In this document: positions 1 through 8,213 of the stretch, one piece after another | How the letters are laid out: each line of letters opens with the position of its first letter | How positions within the stretch are numbered: the first letter of the stretch is position 1 | Origin: a virus | Strand: one strand, 5' to 3' | DNA: 37,771 bases | IMG/VR virus record: IMGVR_UViG_3300024520_000219 | Location: 1-37,771 of that record | Translations under genes and position numbers: made by a program | Notes under the pieces: model-generated | What the model saw: the letters and a program-made list of their open reading frames with translations, nothing else | Told to the model about the DNA's origin: nothing | Database searches by the model: none

Positions 1-192
1 CTTAGCAGGACGAACTGGGAGGAAGCCCTACCCCTTATCAAGCGGGGCCTGGAACTTACAGCAGGGGTAAAGCCGAAGAGGAAGCGGCGTACCAAGGCTG
101 AGATGGCGGCTGCTAGGGCCGTTCTAGAGATCCCGATAGATCCCCTGGGTGCTGCTGCAATGAAGGCTGCTGAGGTGGACGGTGAGGCATGA
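1..192 (+). CDS. C-terminal end of an unknown protein (cut by window edge)
   Basis: The frame is open from the first base and ends in TGA, giving the last 63 residues of a protein that begins outside the window. The visible part has a basic stretch (KPKRKRRTKAEMAAARAVL) that could bind nucleic acid, followed by an Ala-rich end. Its stop overlaps the next start in an ATGA junction, so it belongs to the same rightward operon. I do not recognise the family. It is in phase with the open frame at the right window edge, which matters if the molecule is circular. Confidence 0.6.
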   Translation, partial: LSRTNWEEALPLIKRGLELTAGVKPKRKRRTKAEMAAARAVLEIPIDPLGAAAMKAAEVDGEA

Positions 193-410
193 GCGAAGAT
201 ACGGGTAACGCTTTGCGTGAGTGCTTCATTTCTCCCAACGTCTCTGACTCCAACATGGAGGCTGCCAATATCGTGGACGTTGGGAATAACATCGCCAAGG
301 CCTTGTGGGCCATCGTCTACGAGATGAGGGCTGAAGTTCCGACTGTCTCCGAGACGCATGGCATCAACGAGAAGGGCAAGGTGGTACCGCTGGAGAAGGA
401 CGATGAGTAG
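189..410 (+). CDS. Hypothetical small protein, 73 aa
   Basis: It starts in an ATGA overlap with the gene before and stops inside the start region of the gene after, so it is almost certainly translated by coupling. The protein is acidic to neutral, with a predicted helical middle (NMEAANIVDVGNNIAKALWA) and a charged end. No motif is recognised. The first codons (MSED...) resemble the start of the gene at 30861, but the similarity ends there. Confidence 0.65.
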   Translation: MSEDTGNALRECFISPNVSDSNMEAANIVDVGNNIAKALWAIVYEMRAEVPTVSETHGINEKGKVVPLEKDDE

Positions 411-873
411 CGACTGGAAGCCTAAGTCTGGGGAGCGGTGCAGAATAGATGCGGTGGTGCACAACCCGGCCAACTTTGAAGGCCGTGCCGTTGTCGACGT
501 TCGGCACTTTCATGGAGGCTGCCGGTTGATTCTCAAGAAAGACGCCACCCTCCACCCCGTCCCCATCCACGATGAGGCGGTGCTGCTGGAGGAGTTGGAG
601 TTGCTGACGGGGCGCGTAGCGTTGGGCAACATGCCCTCCGGCGAAGCGGACAGATACCGCGCCCTCCGCACCGCCCGCGAACAGAGGGAGCGGGAGGCAG
701 AGGGGCCGAAGTACGAAGAAGGGCAGGACGTTTGGCTGCGGGTGAAGTACCTTGGCGAAGAACCGGAAGGGATGCTTCCTTCTCCGGGAGGGAAGATGCT
801 GGGCTTCTCCACGGGACGTAATGGCTGGACACTCCCCGAGAGCGAGTGCGACATACGCACCGAGGAACCATGA
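403..873 (+). CDS. Hypothetical protein, 156 aa
   Basis: The frame is open further upstream, but the ATG at 403 overlaps the stop of the previous gene and is the likely start (MSSDWKPKSGERC). The first half looks like a small beta-rich domain (KPKSGERCRIDAVVHN, then VVDVRHFHGGCRLIL). The middle is helical and charged. The end (DVWLRVKYLGEEPEGM, then GWTLPESEC) also looks like a beta barrel. Function is unknown. Confidence 0.65.
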   Translation: MSSDWKPKSGERCRIDAVVHNPANFEGRAVVDVRHFHGGCRLILKKDATLHPVPIHDEAVLLEELELLTGRVALGNMPSGEADRYRALRTAREQREREAEGPKYEEGQDVWLRVKYLGEEPEGMLPSPGGKMLGFSTGRNGWTLPESECDIRTEEP

Positions 874-977
874 CTGAAGCCTTGGTGTACATCGTGACGG
901 TAGGGGGTGTTGTTAACGTAGTGCTGCAATGGGTTTTCGTACTGAGAGGCCGTGATGGACATATCAGATCCTCCTGA
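870..977 (+). CDS. Very small membrane protein, 35 aa
   Basis: This short frame starts in an ATGA overlap with the stop of the gene before and ends after overlapping the next start by 23 bases. Residues 5-26 are hydrophobic (LVYIVTVGGVVNVVLQWVFV) and could form one membrane helix, followed by a short basic end. The strict overlap and membrane helix support it being real. No function can be assigned. Confidence 0.5.
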   Translation: MTEALVYIVTVGGVVNVVLQWVFVLRGRDGHIRSS

Positions 978-1356
978 TCTATTCGACGTAGATCCCATCT
1001 CTGGACGTGTTGTGTACGACGTGCCTGAGAAGCCTGCCAAGGCGTATGACTTGTACGGCGGCACACCGCCTCACGAAAGCCCTGCCACGTCCGCTCAGGC
1101 TGCTCATGCGATCAGGCCGCACGTCGGTAAGCTGCAACAGGTAGTCCTTGATGAGATCCTCGCTTCAGGTTCCTGCGGCATGACTGACGATGACGTTGAG
1201 CGGGCCACGGACTTGCGCCATCAGACTGCCAGTGCTCGGCGTCGGGAACTCTACCTGAAAGGCTGCATTCGATACCGGCTGGACGCCAACGGCAACAAGG
1301 TGAAGCGGAAGACATCCAGTGGGCGATACGCCTTCGTGTTCGTGGGGGCCGCATGA
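955..1356 (+). CDS. Winged-helix / HTH-like DNA-binding protein, 133 aa
   Basis: GTG at 952 and ATG at 955 are adjacent possible starts; the ATG is preferred. After an acidic, probably flexible N-terminus, residues 60-105 read as a helix-turn-helix (LQQVVLDEILASGSCGMTDD, then DLRHQTASARRREL). A short beta wing follows (CIRYRLDANGNKVKR ... SGRYAFVFV). This pattern of a first helix, Gly-rich turn, recognition helix with QTASARR and a wing is typical of phage regulatory or recombination-linked DNA-binding proteins. It sits just before the methyltransferase gene. The target is unknown. Confidence 0.6.
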   Translation: MDISDPPDLFDVDPISGRVVYDVPEKPAKAYDLYGGTPPHESPATSAQAAHAIRPHVGKLQQVVLDEILASGSCGMTDDDVERATDLRHQTASARRRELYLKGCIRYRLDANGNKVKRKTSSGRYAFVFVGAA

Positions 1357-1381
1357 AGAAGGCTTATACGTGGAGGGTGGT

Positions 1382-2356
1382 GTGAGTTACCGCATCGTCC
1401 AGGGTGACGCGCTCGATGTCCTGCGCGAGATGCCGGACGATTCGGCTCATTGCTGCGTGACGTCGCCTCCGTATTGGGGGCTCCGAGACTACGGGGCGGA
1501 CGGGCAACTCGGCCTCGAATCTACCCCAGAGGAGTACGTCGCCAAGATTGTGGAGGTGTTCGGAGAGGTGCGGCGGGTGCTGCGGGACGACGGTACGCTC
1601 TGGCTCAACCTTGGAGATTCGTATGCGAACACTGGCAATCCGGGCCAAGATTTCAGTGCTTCGAGCGTCGGGTATGGCGGCAAAGGTCGAGGGCATCTTG
1701 GCGGTCAACCAGTAAAGTTGATGCCGCCTGGCCTCAAACCCAAGGACATGGTGGGTATCCCCTGGCGCGTCGCCTTCGCGCTCCAATCCGATGGCTGGTA
1801 TCTCCGCTCCGACATTATCTGGCACAAGCCGAACCCGATGCCTGAGTCCGTGACGGATCGCCCGACGAAGGCGCACGAGTACATCTTCCTGTTGAGCAAG
1901 GCGAAGCGGTATTTCTACGATGGGGATGCGATACGAGAGGACTGGACTTCAGGGCGGGACGATATGCGTAAACACGGTGTTCGTACCGGCGCGGCTTACA
2001 TCCAACAAGGTTCGGTGATGGACAACTCAGACAAGGGCGAGCGACTCGCAGAACGAAATCAGCACGACTACCAGGGGGGCCGCAACAAACGCTCCGTCTG
2101 GACAGTAACCACCAAGCCCTATTCGGAGGCTCACTTCGCCACGTTCCCGCCGAAGCTCATTGAGCCGTGCGTGCTGGCGGGATGCCCCGAAGGCGGCACC
2201 GTGCTCGATCCCTTCGCCGGTAGCGGGACAACTGGCATGGTGGCGCTTCGGGCTGGCCGTTGCTTCGTCGGTATTGAGATCAACCCTGAGTACGTCGAAC
2301 TCGCACGCCACCGAATACATAACGACGCGCCATTATTCAACCTGGAGGCGTCATGA
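1382..2356 (+). CDS. DNA methyltransferase, beta class (N4-cytosine or N6-adenine)
   Basis: It transfers a methyl group from S-adenosylmethionine to an exocyclic amino group of a base in DNA. Catalytic motif IV (TSPPYW) lies near residues 27-32. The SAM-binding motif I (LDPFAGSGTTG) comes late, near residues 275-285, followed by FVGIEINPEYVELARHRI. The order IV before I defines the beta class. The SPPY form is common in N4-cytosine enzymes, but N6-adenine cannot be excluded. The GTG at 1382 is chosen because GGAGG lies five bases upstream; the frame is open back to 1319. No restriction endonuclease is adjacent, so it is probably a solitary enzyme protecting phage DNA from host restriction. 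Confidence 0.92.
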   Translation: MSYRIVQGDALDVLREMPDDSAHCCVTSPPYWGLRDYGADGQLGLESTPEEYVAKIVEVFGEVRRVLRDDGTLWLNLGDSYANTGNPGQDFSASSVGYGGKGRGHLGGQPVKLMPPGLKPKDMVGIPWRVAFALQSDGWYLRSDIIWHKPNPMPESVTDRPTKAHEYIFLLSKAKRYFYDGDAIREDWTSGRDDMRKHGVRTGAAYIQQGSVMDNSDKGERLAERNQHDYQGGRNKRSVWTVTTKPYSEAHFATFPPKLIEPCVLAGCPEGGTVLDPFAGSGTTGMVALRAGRCFVGIEINPEYVELARHRIHNDAPLFNLEAS

Positions 2357-2565
2357 GCCCAGAGGAGACACCCATCCCCGTACCCAAGCCTGTGACGGAT
2401 GCTGACTTCAGGGCCAACTTCCTGTGGCTGGTACGGCAGGGAGCAGGGACGTGTAAACACTGCGACTACAAGCACACCGGCTTCCATAGCTACGTGAGTC
2501 ACCTGCAAGCCGAGCATCCCGAGGAGTGGAAAAAGACTGTCGCCTTTACGGGTATCCAGCCCTAA
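2353..2565 (+). CDS. Small C2H2 zinc-finger-like protein, 70 aa
   Basis: It starts in an ATGA overlap with the methyltransferase stop. Residues 34-54 carry CKHCDYKHTGFHSYVSHLQ followed by AEH, which fits a classical C-x2-C ... H-x-H zinc finger with an aromatic core. The end of the protein is short. Such one-finger proteins may bind DNA or partner proteins. Co-translation with the methyltransferase suggests a related role, but this is inference. Confidence 0.65.
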   Translation: MSPEETPIPVPKPVTDADFRANFLWLVRQGAGTCKHCDYKHTGFHSYVSHLQAEHPEEWKKTVAFTGIQP

Positions 2566-2606
2566 CCTTTATTGACTGACTCCATATTATGATGTAGGGT
2601 ATCGGG

Positions 2607-2846
2607 ATGGATGAAAAAAAGAGGGCAGGGGACGAATATAGGGCGCTACGTCTCAAGACACCCAGCAGGATGGACTTTGCTGACGACACACCACAGCAAG
2701 CCTCTCATCGACGCTCCTACATGTCACAGACAGAGTGGGGACTGGCTCTAGGTGTAGCTCAGTACACCGTAAGCCACTGGGAACGTGGTACGTGGAGACC
2801 TAGCGAAGAAAGGGTGGAGAAAATGAAGGAGCTGGCTGGTGGGTAA
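2607..2846 (+). CDS. Cro/XRE-type HTH regulator, 79 aa
   Basis: Residues 38-75 form a typical XRE helix-turn-helix (MSQTEWGLALGVAQYTVSHW then ERGTWRPSEERVEKM), with Q40, the GVAQYTVSHWERG recognition region and a final packing helix. About 37 N-terminal residues precede it; ATG at 2721 (MSQTEW) would give a shorter HTH-only protein. The gene has its own 40-base gap upstream, where the sequence becomes AT-rich (CCATATTATGATG), so it may have its own promoter, although I find no well-spaced -35/-10 pair. Confidence 0.75.
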   Translation: MDEKKRAGDEYRALRLKTPSRMDFADDTPQQASHRRSYMSQTEWGLALGVAQYTVSHWERGTWRPSEERVEKMKELAGG

Positions 2847-2912
2847 AACGGTTTTCCAGCACCCTCTAAAAAGGGAGGGGCGGGGAAAAGTAAGTTGAAC
2901 CAGGGGGAGGGT

Positions 2913-3542
2913 ATGAGATCCTGGCCGCGTGCCGAGCGGGAGGATGAGCGGCTCACCGCAGAGATGAGCCACCGAGCGTCGCTGTTCGAGCAACAGTTCG
3001 AGACTCGTACATGGGGGCAAGTACCTGCCGGGGAGGTAGCAAGATTTTCTGCCCCCGCTGAGCGCCCGTTCCTTCGGCCGGGATGCCCCGAGAAAGAAGT
3101 CCGCGACTTGGCGTTGGCCGTGCTGGGTTATGGCACTTCGAGTCGCGCAGGGTTATGCGACGTTCGCTACCGATTCACTCTCTGGCATGAAATTCTAGGG
3201 ATTGACGAGACTGCCCTGAATGACTATTGCGAGAGGCGACGGCGTGCCCTTGGAATAGAAACTGACTGGGAGTGGGACGAGCCGACATCTGCGACGGACT
3301 ACGAAACGTGGGTAAAGAAGCGGCACGCTCCCCGATTCCCAGACGTAGACGCGAGAGTGCGGGCGAATCAGCTCGTGAAGAATTGCAGGCTCCGCAAAGA
3401 ACTCCTAGCGGCGCAGCGCAAGCAGGACACCCTGCGAATCAATGAGATCAAGCAAGCGCAGTACGAACGCAAGATGGCTATTATGGCGGAGGTAGCGGGC
3501 CGTACCGTAAACAGGCTAGTCCGTGCCGGAGTAGAACCCTAG
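2913..3542 (+). CDS. Hypothetical protein, 209 aa
   Basis: The frame is open from a TTG at 2895, but the ATG at 2913 has GGGGGAGGG directly upstream and is preferred. The protein is strongly charged and rich in Arg and Glu. The C-terminal third (NCRLRKELLAAQRKQDTLRI onward) looks like a long amphipathic or coiled-coil helix. No family is recognised. It is the last gene of the left rightward block, and its stop overlaps the stop of the leftward late operon. Confidence 0.65.
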   Translation: MRSWPRAEREDERLTAEMSHRASLFEQQFETRTWGQVPAGEVARFSAPAERPFLRPGCPEKEVRDLALAVLGYGTSSRAGLCDVRYRFTLWHEILGIDETALNDYCERRRRALGIETDWEWDEPTSATDYETWVKKRHAPRFPDVDARVRANQLVKNCRLRKELLAAQRKQDTLRINEIKQAQYERKMAIMAEVAGRTVNRLVRAGVEP

Positions 3543-3805
3543 TCTCCCTCTCTGCGCTGCCCTCCACCCGGCCCGAACTGGGCTGCCAGCCTGCCCAGCA
3601 CGCCGACGAGCAACACCAGGTCGGTGGTGGACAACTCGCCGCTAGCAAGGGCTGAGACCTCCCAAAACCCAAGGTGGTCCCCAAGTAGCACCAGTACGAG
3701 AAGCTCGCCCCAGTGGCCCCGTGCGCGCTGTGAGATAGTAGCGAGCAGAGCATTGCCCGTACTCCGTACCGCCTTGCCCGTGAACGTCTGTTCTCCCTTA
3801 CTCAT
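3539..3805 (-). CDS. Small membrane protein, possible holin, 88 aa
   Basis: This is the last gene of the leftward late operon. Two hydrophobic stretches are visible, near residues 33-50 (GELLVLVLLGDHLGFW) and 58-74 (LSTTDLVLLVGVLGRLAA), separated by a short polar turn. A basic N-terminus and charged C-terminus complete a layout seen in small phage holins. Its position at the end of the late genes beside two other membrane proteins supports a lysis role. No endolysin is recognised nearby, so the call is tentative. Confidence 0.5.
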   Translation of the reverse strand: MSKGEQTFTGKAVRSTGNALLATISQRARGHWGELLVLVLLGDHLGFWEVSALASGELSTTDLVLLVGVLGRLAAQFGPGGGQRREGD

Positions 3806-4019
3806 TACGATTCTCCCTCATCCGGTCCACTGTTGCAGTCAGCGTCATGATGGACGTTTCGATAGCATCCACCTTTGCTACCAGTACCGGGATCTGCTTC
3901 AAGTCAGCAGCATAGGCAAAGAAGGTGCCCAGGATGCCCAGCAGGGTGCCTGCCAACAGCAACGCCGGTGCTTTGTAGTTGTCGGCTACCGGAATCTTGC
4001 TGCTTCGCCCGGCGTTCAT
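3798..4019 (-). CDS. Small membrane protein with coiled-coil tail, 73 aa
   Basis: One membrane helix is clear near residues 17-40 (APALLLAGTLLGILGTFFAY). It is followed by a periplasmic-type heptad helix (VAKVDAIETSIMTLTATVDR) and a charged end. It overlaps the following holin-like gene by 8 bases and the preceding gene by 4. The pattern of one N-terminal helix plus coiled coil is seen in holins, antiholins and inner-membrane spanins. Which of these it is cannot be decided here. Confidence 0.55.
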   Translation of the reverse strand: MNAGRSSKIPVADNYKAPALLLAGTLLGILGTFFAYAADLKQIPVLVAKVDAIETSIMTLTATVDRMRENRNE

Positions 4020-4252
4020 AGCTCAAGGAAGATTTCGCCCGACGAGCAGATTGCTCCGCAATCGCCGGGGGAGCCGAACTCCAGATCACAACCGTCCTGA
4101 TCCTCGCAGGAGTCCTCGCAGAACTGCTCGCAGTCACCCCCGGACGACGCAAGGCGCGTACCCATCGTGAGGCGTCGGACGAACTCCGCGTAGTGCTCTG
4201 CGTCGATGCGTACCCACTTGCCGTGCCGCTCCGTTATCTTCACTGGTGCCAT
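4016..4252 (-). CDS. Cysteine-rich acidic small protein, 78 aa
   Basis: The ATG has GGGAG seven bases upstream. The N-terminal half (VKITERHGKWVRIDAEHYAE) looks like a short folded domain. The C-terminal half holds a tight cysteine cluster (CEQFCEDSCEDQDGC, then CGAIC), six to seven cysteines in about 30 mostly acidic residues, which suggests metal binding or disulphides. No signal peptide is seen. The first 119 bases overlap the end of the upstream gene in another frame, an unusually long overlap. Confidence 0.55.
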   Translation of the reverse strand: MAPVKITERHGKWVRIDAEHYAEFVRRLTMGTRLASSGGDCEQFCEDSCEDQDGCDLEFGSPGDCGAICSSGEIFLEL

Positions 4253-4475
4253 CTGGAAGCTCCCTGTACTTGTTCCGCATGTCTTGGATACGCCCCGCGC
4301 ACTCGCTGCTCCTGCCTACCGCCGTCAGCGCGTCGCACAGATCCTTCTCTGCCCTGTCCAGCCGCTCTGATGTTGCCCATACAATGTACCTGACAGCCAC
4401 GGCCCCACCGGCCACCCATACCAGCGTAATTGCTAGCAGGAACGCCAATACCCTGAACCACCTCCTCCACCTCAT
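4134..4475 (-). CDS. Membrane-anchored protein with i-spanin-like layout, 113 aa
   Basis: A basic start (MRWRRWFR) is followed by one membrane helix near residues 8-33 (VLAFLLAITLVWVAGGAVAV). Then comes a charged helical stretch with two cysteines (SERLDRAEKDLCDALTAVG) and a basic tail. GAAGG lies just upstream of the ATG. The layout (N-in helix, periplasmic coiled coil) resembles Rz-type inner-membrane spanins, and a second gene overlaps its 3' end as in Rz/Rz1 pairs. However, the overlapping protein lacks a lipoprotein signal, so this is not a proven spanin pair. Confidence 0.5.
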   Translation of the reverse strand: MRWRRWFRVLAFLLAITLVWVAGGAVAVRYIVWATSERLDRAEKDLCDALTAVGRSSECAGRIQDMRNKYRELPDGTSEDNGAARQVGTHRRRALRGVRPTPHDGYAPCVVRG

Positions 4476-4505
4476 CCACCTTCATCGTTTCCGGCCCCCA
4501 GGAAT

Positions 4506-6869
4506 CTATTGCTGCCTACCTATGCCGGGAACCACGCCCGACTGCAAGTTCTGCTCAGGTAAATGGACATCAGGAACCCTGTTCCTCTCGCGCGCATCTT
4601 CCGCCTCAGCGAACGCAACATCCTCCGGGGTAATCAACTGGCTGAGCCTACTTCCCCAGAAGGCCATTGATCGAGCGTTATTGCTAGTGGAAGCATCCAG
4701 GAACTTGCGTACCGCCTTGACTCCATCTGTTCTAGTCATCAGGCGGGCCATCAAGTTCAATCCGACTGCTGCCGTAACAGCCCCAGCAACTACGCCAAGT
4801 CCTGCCGCAACAGCAGGGACGCCAGCGAAAGGCAACCCGAACGCCGCCCCCGCCAGTCCCGCGATAGGGATTTTCACGAGCCCGGAGTTGATGCCGCCAG
4901 CGATGATGCTACCCGCGCCCTGATCCAGATTGGTTCCTAACCGTTTCGTGATGTCCAGTACGCGGGACACCTCGCTAGCAATAGCCGGGCCGTACAACTT
5001 CGTCATCCTGCCGCTCTTGCGCAGACGCTCGAATCTCGTTATCGCGTTGTCTACTTGGAAGGTTTTGCGCGGATCGAACTCGCCGGGCAACCCAGTGTCC
5101 AACTCGACTGCCGTCCTCTCCCCTCTCGACACGTCGTCAAAGAAGTCCCGCAAGAACCTTGCCTTGGCGGCTTGCAGTACCTCTTCACCGTGCGAGGCGC
5201 GCATTAGTTCATCGAACTTGTCAAGATCCTCAATGGCGATCTTGTCGAGCATGGTATGTGCCCTCTCCGGCACAGATTCGATGATCCGCCCCAGGGTGCT
5301 CTCGTTGGCAGCCTCTACAAGCCCCTTCCACCTGGCTCCTAGCGCCTGGACTTCCTCGAACACCCCGCGTATGCCGAACTCCGATTCGATGCGTCGCCCC
5401 CCGTCCTCCATCGCTTCTGTCATCAGGGAGGAGAGTCGTCGCAACCTGCCCTGGCTCTGTGAGCCGATAGGTAAATCGCTCCTGCGTGCTAAGGCAGAAA
5501 AGAACTTCCTTGCATTGTGAGCTTCGACAAACGAGATCGCATCAGCCCCGGACGCGAGGTTGTTGATGGAATTCAACTCCGACGAGAGAGCACCGCCCAC
5601 GTCGAGCCCCTTGGAGATCAAATTTGATATTTCGTCCACGGCGGAGTTGATGAATGCTCGCATCTCACCAAGACGGACTACTTCTCGGGGGTTGAACGAC
5701 ACGCGGGGGCCGGGAGAGCCCGCAAACCCAAGCTCCACAGTGGATGTCTGCCTGTTAATTCGGCCTTGCAGTTCCGTGTACTCCGCCCCCAGTTCCCTAC
5801 CGACAATATCTATGCCTTCGTTCAGCTTCCCCTGTAGCGCCTTGCCGAGCTGCACGTCGTCCCCGTCAAAGTCGGAAACGAACCTGACAACATCGTCCGT
5901 CACGTTATCGACAATCAGTGCATCCCGAGAGGTAAAGAAATTACGGAACAGGCTGCTGCCGGGGAATGTTCGGGAGATCACGTTCTCCGCAAAGGCTCGG
6001 ACTCCACGAAACCTGGCACCAGGGCGCTCCGATCCAAGCAACGGCAGTTCTGTTTCCCCTGCCGCGATTGTCGAAGCTGCTTTCGGAAAGTCAGTAGGAA
6101 GAACGTGACGGGCAGCGCCAGGGAGAGCGTCGGGCAGGAACGCGCCAGTCAATTGCCCCGCAGCATTGCGCGCAAGCCTGCCACCCTCTTCTGCGTCCCC
6201 CTCTCCGATGCCAACCATCGCAGCTTCCCCTAGCTGCTCCCCCATCTCGGCGGCGAAAGCCCCCACTAAAGGCACAGAGCCAGCCAGGATATTGCCAGTC
6301 CCTTGTACTGCTTCACGAGCCGATGGGTCCGTAAAGGTAGTCGCCGCAGCGGCCAGTCCTGGTGGTCCTGGAGTCGCCAATCCGCCAACCGCTCCAAGTA
6401 AGTTGGGAATGATGTTCGGATTTTGCTCTGTTGCAGACGCTACCTGCTCCTGTCCGCGCTCCTGCAACGGCAGCCTGCTCGCTTGTTCCTGTTGGACAAA
6501 GTTACCAACAGAGGCGGCTCCTTGTGCCATCTGGGCAGGGTTCCCGCTCCCGAGATTCCTGACAGTTTCCGCAACCCCGAAGAGGAGCCCTCCGAGGCCA
6601 GCAGCCGTAGGTAGTTGTTCTCCTATGCCCCCGAAGAAGTCCGGCTTGCCCGGCTCGGTGATGCTTTGCGGGCGTGAGTCGATCTGCACGGGATCGCGCT
6701 CAAGCAGACTAATTAACCGATCTGCGTCGCCAGGATGCTGCTGGCGCAGTAAGTCGATGTCAGAATCAGTCCTGCCAGGGTTGAACCATATGCCCAGCAG
6801 TTCATCGTCCGAGAAGCTGCGCTGAGGAATCCTCTGCGGCTGCTGTGGCGCTGGAACCTGTGGCGGCAT
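4506..6869 (-). CDS. Large virion protein, probable ejection (internal) protein, 787 aa
   Basis: No enzyme motif is recognised. The protein opens with a Pro/Gln-rich segment (MPPQVPAPQQPQRIPQRSF). It then has Gly/Ala-rich hydrophobic stretches, long charged helices in the middle, and near residues 690-735 a strongly hydrophobic Gly/Ala region (IAGLAGAAFGLPFAGVPAV) able to enter a membrane. Size, position after the tail genes and before the lysis-like genes, and pairing with two other large proteins fit the ejection proteins of podoviruses (T7 gp14-16, P22 gp7/16/20). This is inference from position and composition. Confidence 0.65.
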   Translation of the reverse strand: MPPQVPAPQQPQRIPQRSFSDDELLGIWFNPGRTDSDIDLLRQQHPGDADRLISLLERDPVQIDSRPQSITEPGKPDFFGGIGEQLPTAAGLGGLLFGVAETVRNLGSGNPAQMAQGAASVGNFVQQEQASRLPLQERGQEQVASATEQNPNIIPNLLGAVGGLATPGPPGLAAAATTFTDPSAREAVQGTGNILAGSVPLVGAFAAEMGEQLGEAAMVGIGEGDAEEGGRLARNAAGQLTGAFLPDALPGAARHVLPTDFPKAASTIAAGETELPLLGSERPGARFRGVRAFAENVISRTFPGSSLFRNFFTSRDALIVDNVTDDVVRFVSDFDGDDVQLGKALQGKLNEGIDIVGRELGAEYTELQGRINRQTSTVELGFAGSPGPRVSFNPREVVRLGEMRAFINSAVDEISNLISKGLDVGGALSSELNSINNLASGADAISFVEAHNARKFFSALARRSDLPIGSQSQGRLRRLSSLMTEAMEDGGRRIESEFGIRGVFEEVQALGARWKGLVEAANESTLGRIIESVPERAHTMLDKIAIEDLDKFDELMRASHGEEVLQAAKARFLRDFFDDVSRGERTAVELDTGLPGEFDPRKTFQVDNAITRFERLRKSGRMTKLYGPAIASEVSRVLDITKRLGTNLDQGAGSIIAGGINSGLVKIPIAGLAGAAFGLPFAGVPAVAAGLGVVAGAVTAAVGLNLMARLMTRTDGVKAVRKFLDASTSNNARSMAFWGSRLSQLITPEDVAFAEAEDARERNRVPDVHLPEQNLQSGVVPGIGRQQ

Positions 6870-6872
6870 CGA

Positions 6873-8210
6873 CTACCCCCCACCACGCAAACGTAGCAGC
6901 GCGGCGTCGTCCTGGGGGCCTATGGCCCTGGACTGCGCCCGCACTACCGGATCAGGACTGAACACCCCGAATACGGCATCGGCACTCAGCACTTCATCTA
7001 CACGCTCTACCGGGATTCCGTGTGTCGTCACCGCCAACCTTCTCGGGATCGCCACAATGGAATCGAACTGCTGGCGTGAGGCGTTCTCCAGTACGCGAGC
7101 GTTGTCAACGATTGATCGCATTTGATCGTCGCTAAGTGGCGGGATCCTACCTGTGCGCAAACCTTCCCATGCCAAGAACGCTTCTTCTATGGCGCTGAGA
7201 ACCTGCTTGTTGATAGCAACCTCTCCCTCAGTGACTCTGTTGCCCGGATCGCGCATCCTTGCGATGGAGGAAAGAATGGTGATCTGATCGTCCGGTGTTA
7301 GCCCCTCGATACTTCCGCGCTCCTGTATTAACCCGTTGATGGTTGCGAAGTTCCTGCCCAAGTCCTGTATGTCAGACATGCCGGGACGCCTGGACGTGTC
7401 CAGAACTATAGCGTCCATCGCTTTTACCTGCTCTGCCGTCAATCCCCCGGTAGCCTCACGCCCCTTCAGTGTCGCCTCTGCCTGCAACACCGCGTCCCTG
7501 TTGGCCTTGGCCCCATTAAAGTGCCCTGTCTGTGAAATCTGAGCCAACGCGTCCCCTGGCAGAGAGGCGATAAAGTCGGGCGGTAGCGTTGAACCCGGTG
7601 CTGACTCGGCAAGCTGGCCTGCGAACACGTCAGTCCTGCGCTTGCCCGTGAGGGGATCAGACTCCGGCAAGTTCGTCGCAAACTCAGCACTTGTGGGGGC
7701 CTGATCCACGAAGCCTGGTGGGCCTGGGGGCGCTGTTGTTGGCTGCACAGACGCGCCAACACGCGGGCCGCTAGACAGGATGTTCTGAATCATCGGCTTG
7801 CCTTCAAACAAATCTCCTGCCGACGCCGCCTGGTGCACCTCACTGCCCGGAGTAGTACGCGACTCCGATTCAGTGCCAACGCGCTCAAAGGCCCTGCCGA
7901 ATCTCCCGCCACGCTGAGCAGCTTCAAGCTGGCGAGGATCTCCGCTCGAAAATGCCCGAGCCAAACCAGGAGCCGAAGTCCCAGCACCTTCCGCCTTCAC
8001 CAAGTCTTGCAAGAGGTTTTGCTGCGATAACGCCGCCGTCCTGTCCGCAGTCAGCTTGGCTTGCTCTGCTTGGCGTCCCAGGATCAGCTCGTTCTGTTTC
8101 TCTTGGCGATCAGTAACGAACTCGTTCTGCGCCAAGATCGCCAACGCCCTGGAGATGGCATCAGCGAAGCCGCTTACTGCTGCCCGTCCTCGTTGTCGTC
8201 GTTGAGGCAT
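6873..8210 (-). CDS. Probable internal virion / ejection protein, 445 aa
   Basis: The start MPQRRQRG is nearly the same as that of the gene before it. The N-terminal 70 residues are helical and Gln-rich (TDRQEKQNELILGRQAEQAK). The middle is low-complexity and Pro/Gly/Ser-rich. Residues 230-420 look like a folded helical domain (TAEQVKAMDAIVLDTSRRPG, then ITILSSIARMRDPGNRVTEG). No enzymatic residues are apparent. Tight linkage (three bases to the next gene) and shared N-terminus point to a common role in the particle. Confidence 0.6.
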   Translation of the reverse strand: MPQRRQRGRAAVSGFADAISRALAILAQNEFVTDRQEKQNELILGRQAEQAKLTADRTAALSQQNLLQDLVKAEGAGTSAPGLARAFSSGDPRQLEAAQRGGRFGRAFERVGTESESRTTPGSEVHQAASAGDLFEGKPMIQNILSSGPRVGASVQPTTAPPGPPGFVDQAPTSAEFATNLPESDPLTGKRRTDVFAGQLAESAPGSTLPPDFIASLPGDALAQISQTGHFNGAKANRDAVLQAEATLKGREATGGLTAEQVKAMDAIVLDTSRRPGMSDIQDLGRNFATINGLIQERGSIEGLTPDDQITILSSIARMRDPGNRVTEGEVAINKQVLSAIEEAFLAWEGLRTGRIPPLSDDQMRSIVDNARVLENASRQQFDSIVAIPRRLAVTTHGIPVERVDEVLSADAVFGVFSPDPVVRAQSRAIGPQDDAALLRLRGGG

Positions 8211-8213
8211 GGA

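Noticed and set aside
510-1066. Two overlapping leftward frames of about 180 residues
   Set aside because: They oppose a chain of rightward genes with ATGA overlaps and have Ser/Arg/Pro-rich shadow composition.
2572-2590. TTGACT ... TATTAT as a promoter for the XRE gene
   Set aside because: The boxes are only 7 bases apart, far from the 15-19 needed. I keep only the remark that the gap is AT-rich.
4240-4485. Second frame (81 residues) overlapping the spanin-like gene, considered as an Rz1 partner
   Set aside because: It has no signal peptide or lipobox and reads as a frame-shifted shadow of the membrane protein.
4246-6825. Several Ser/Pro/Ala-rich open frames on the plus strand opposite the 787-residue gene
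   Set aside because: They lie in the mirror frame of a GC-rich gene, have shadow composition, and do not fit operon order.
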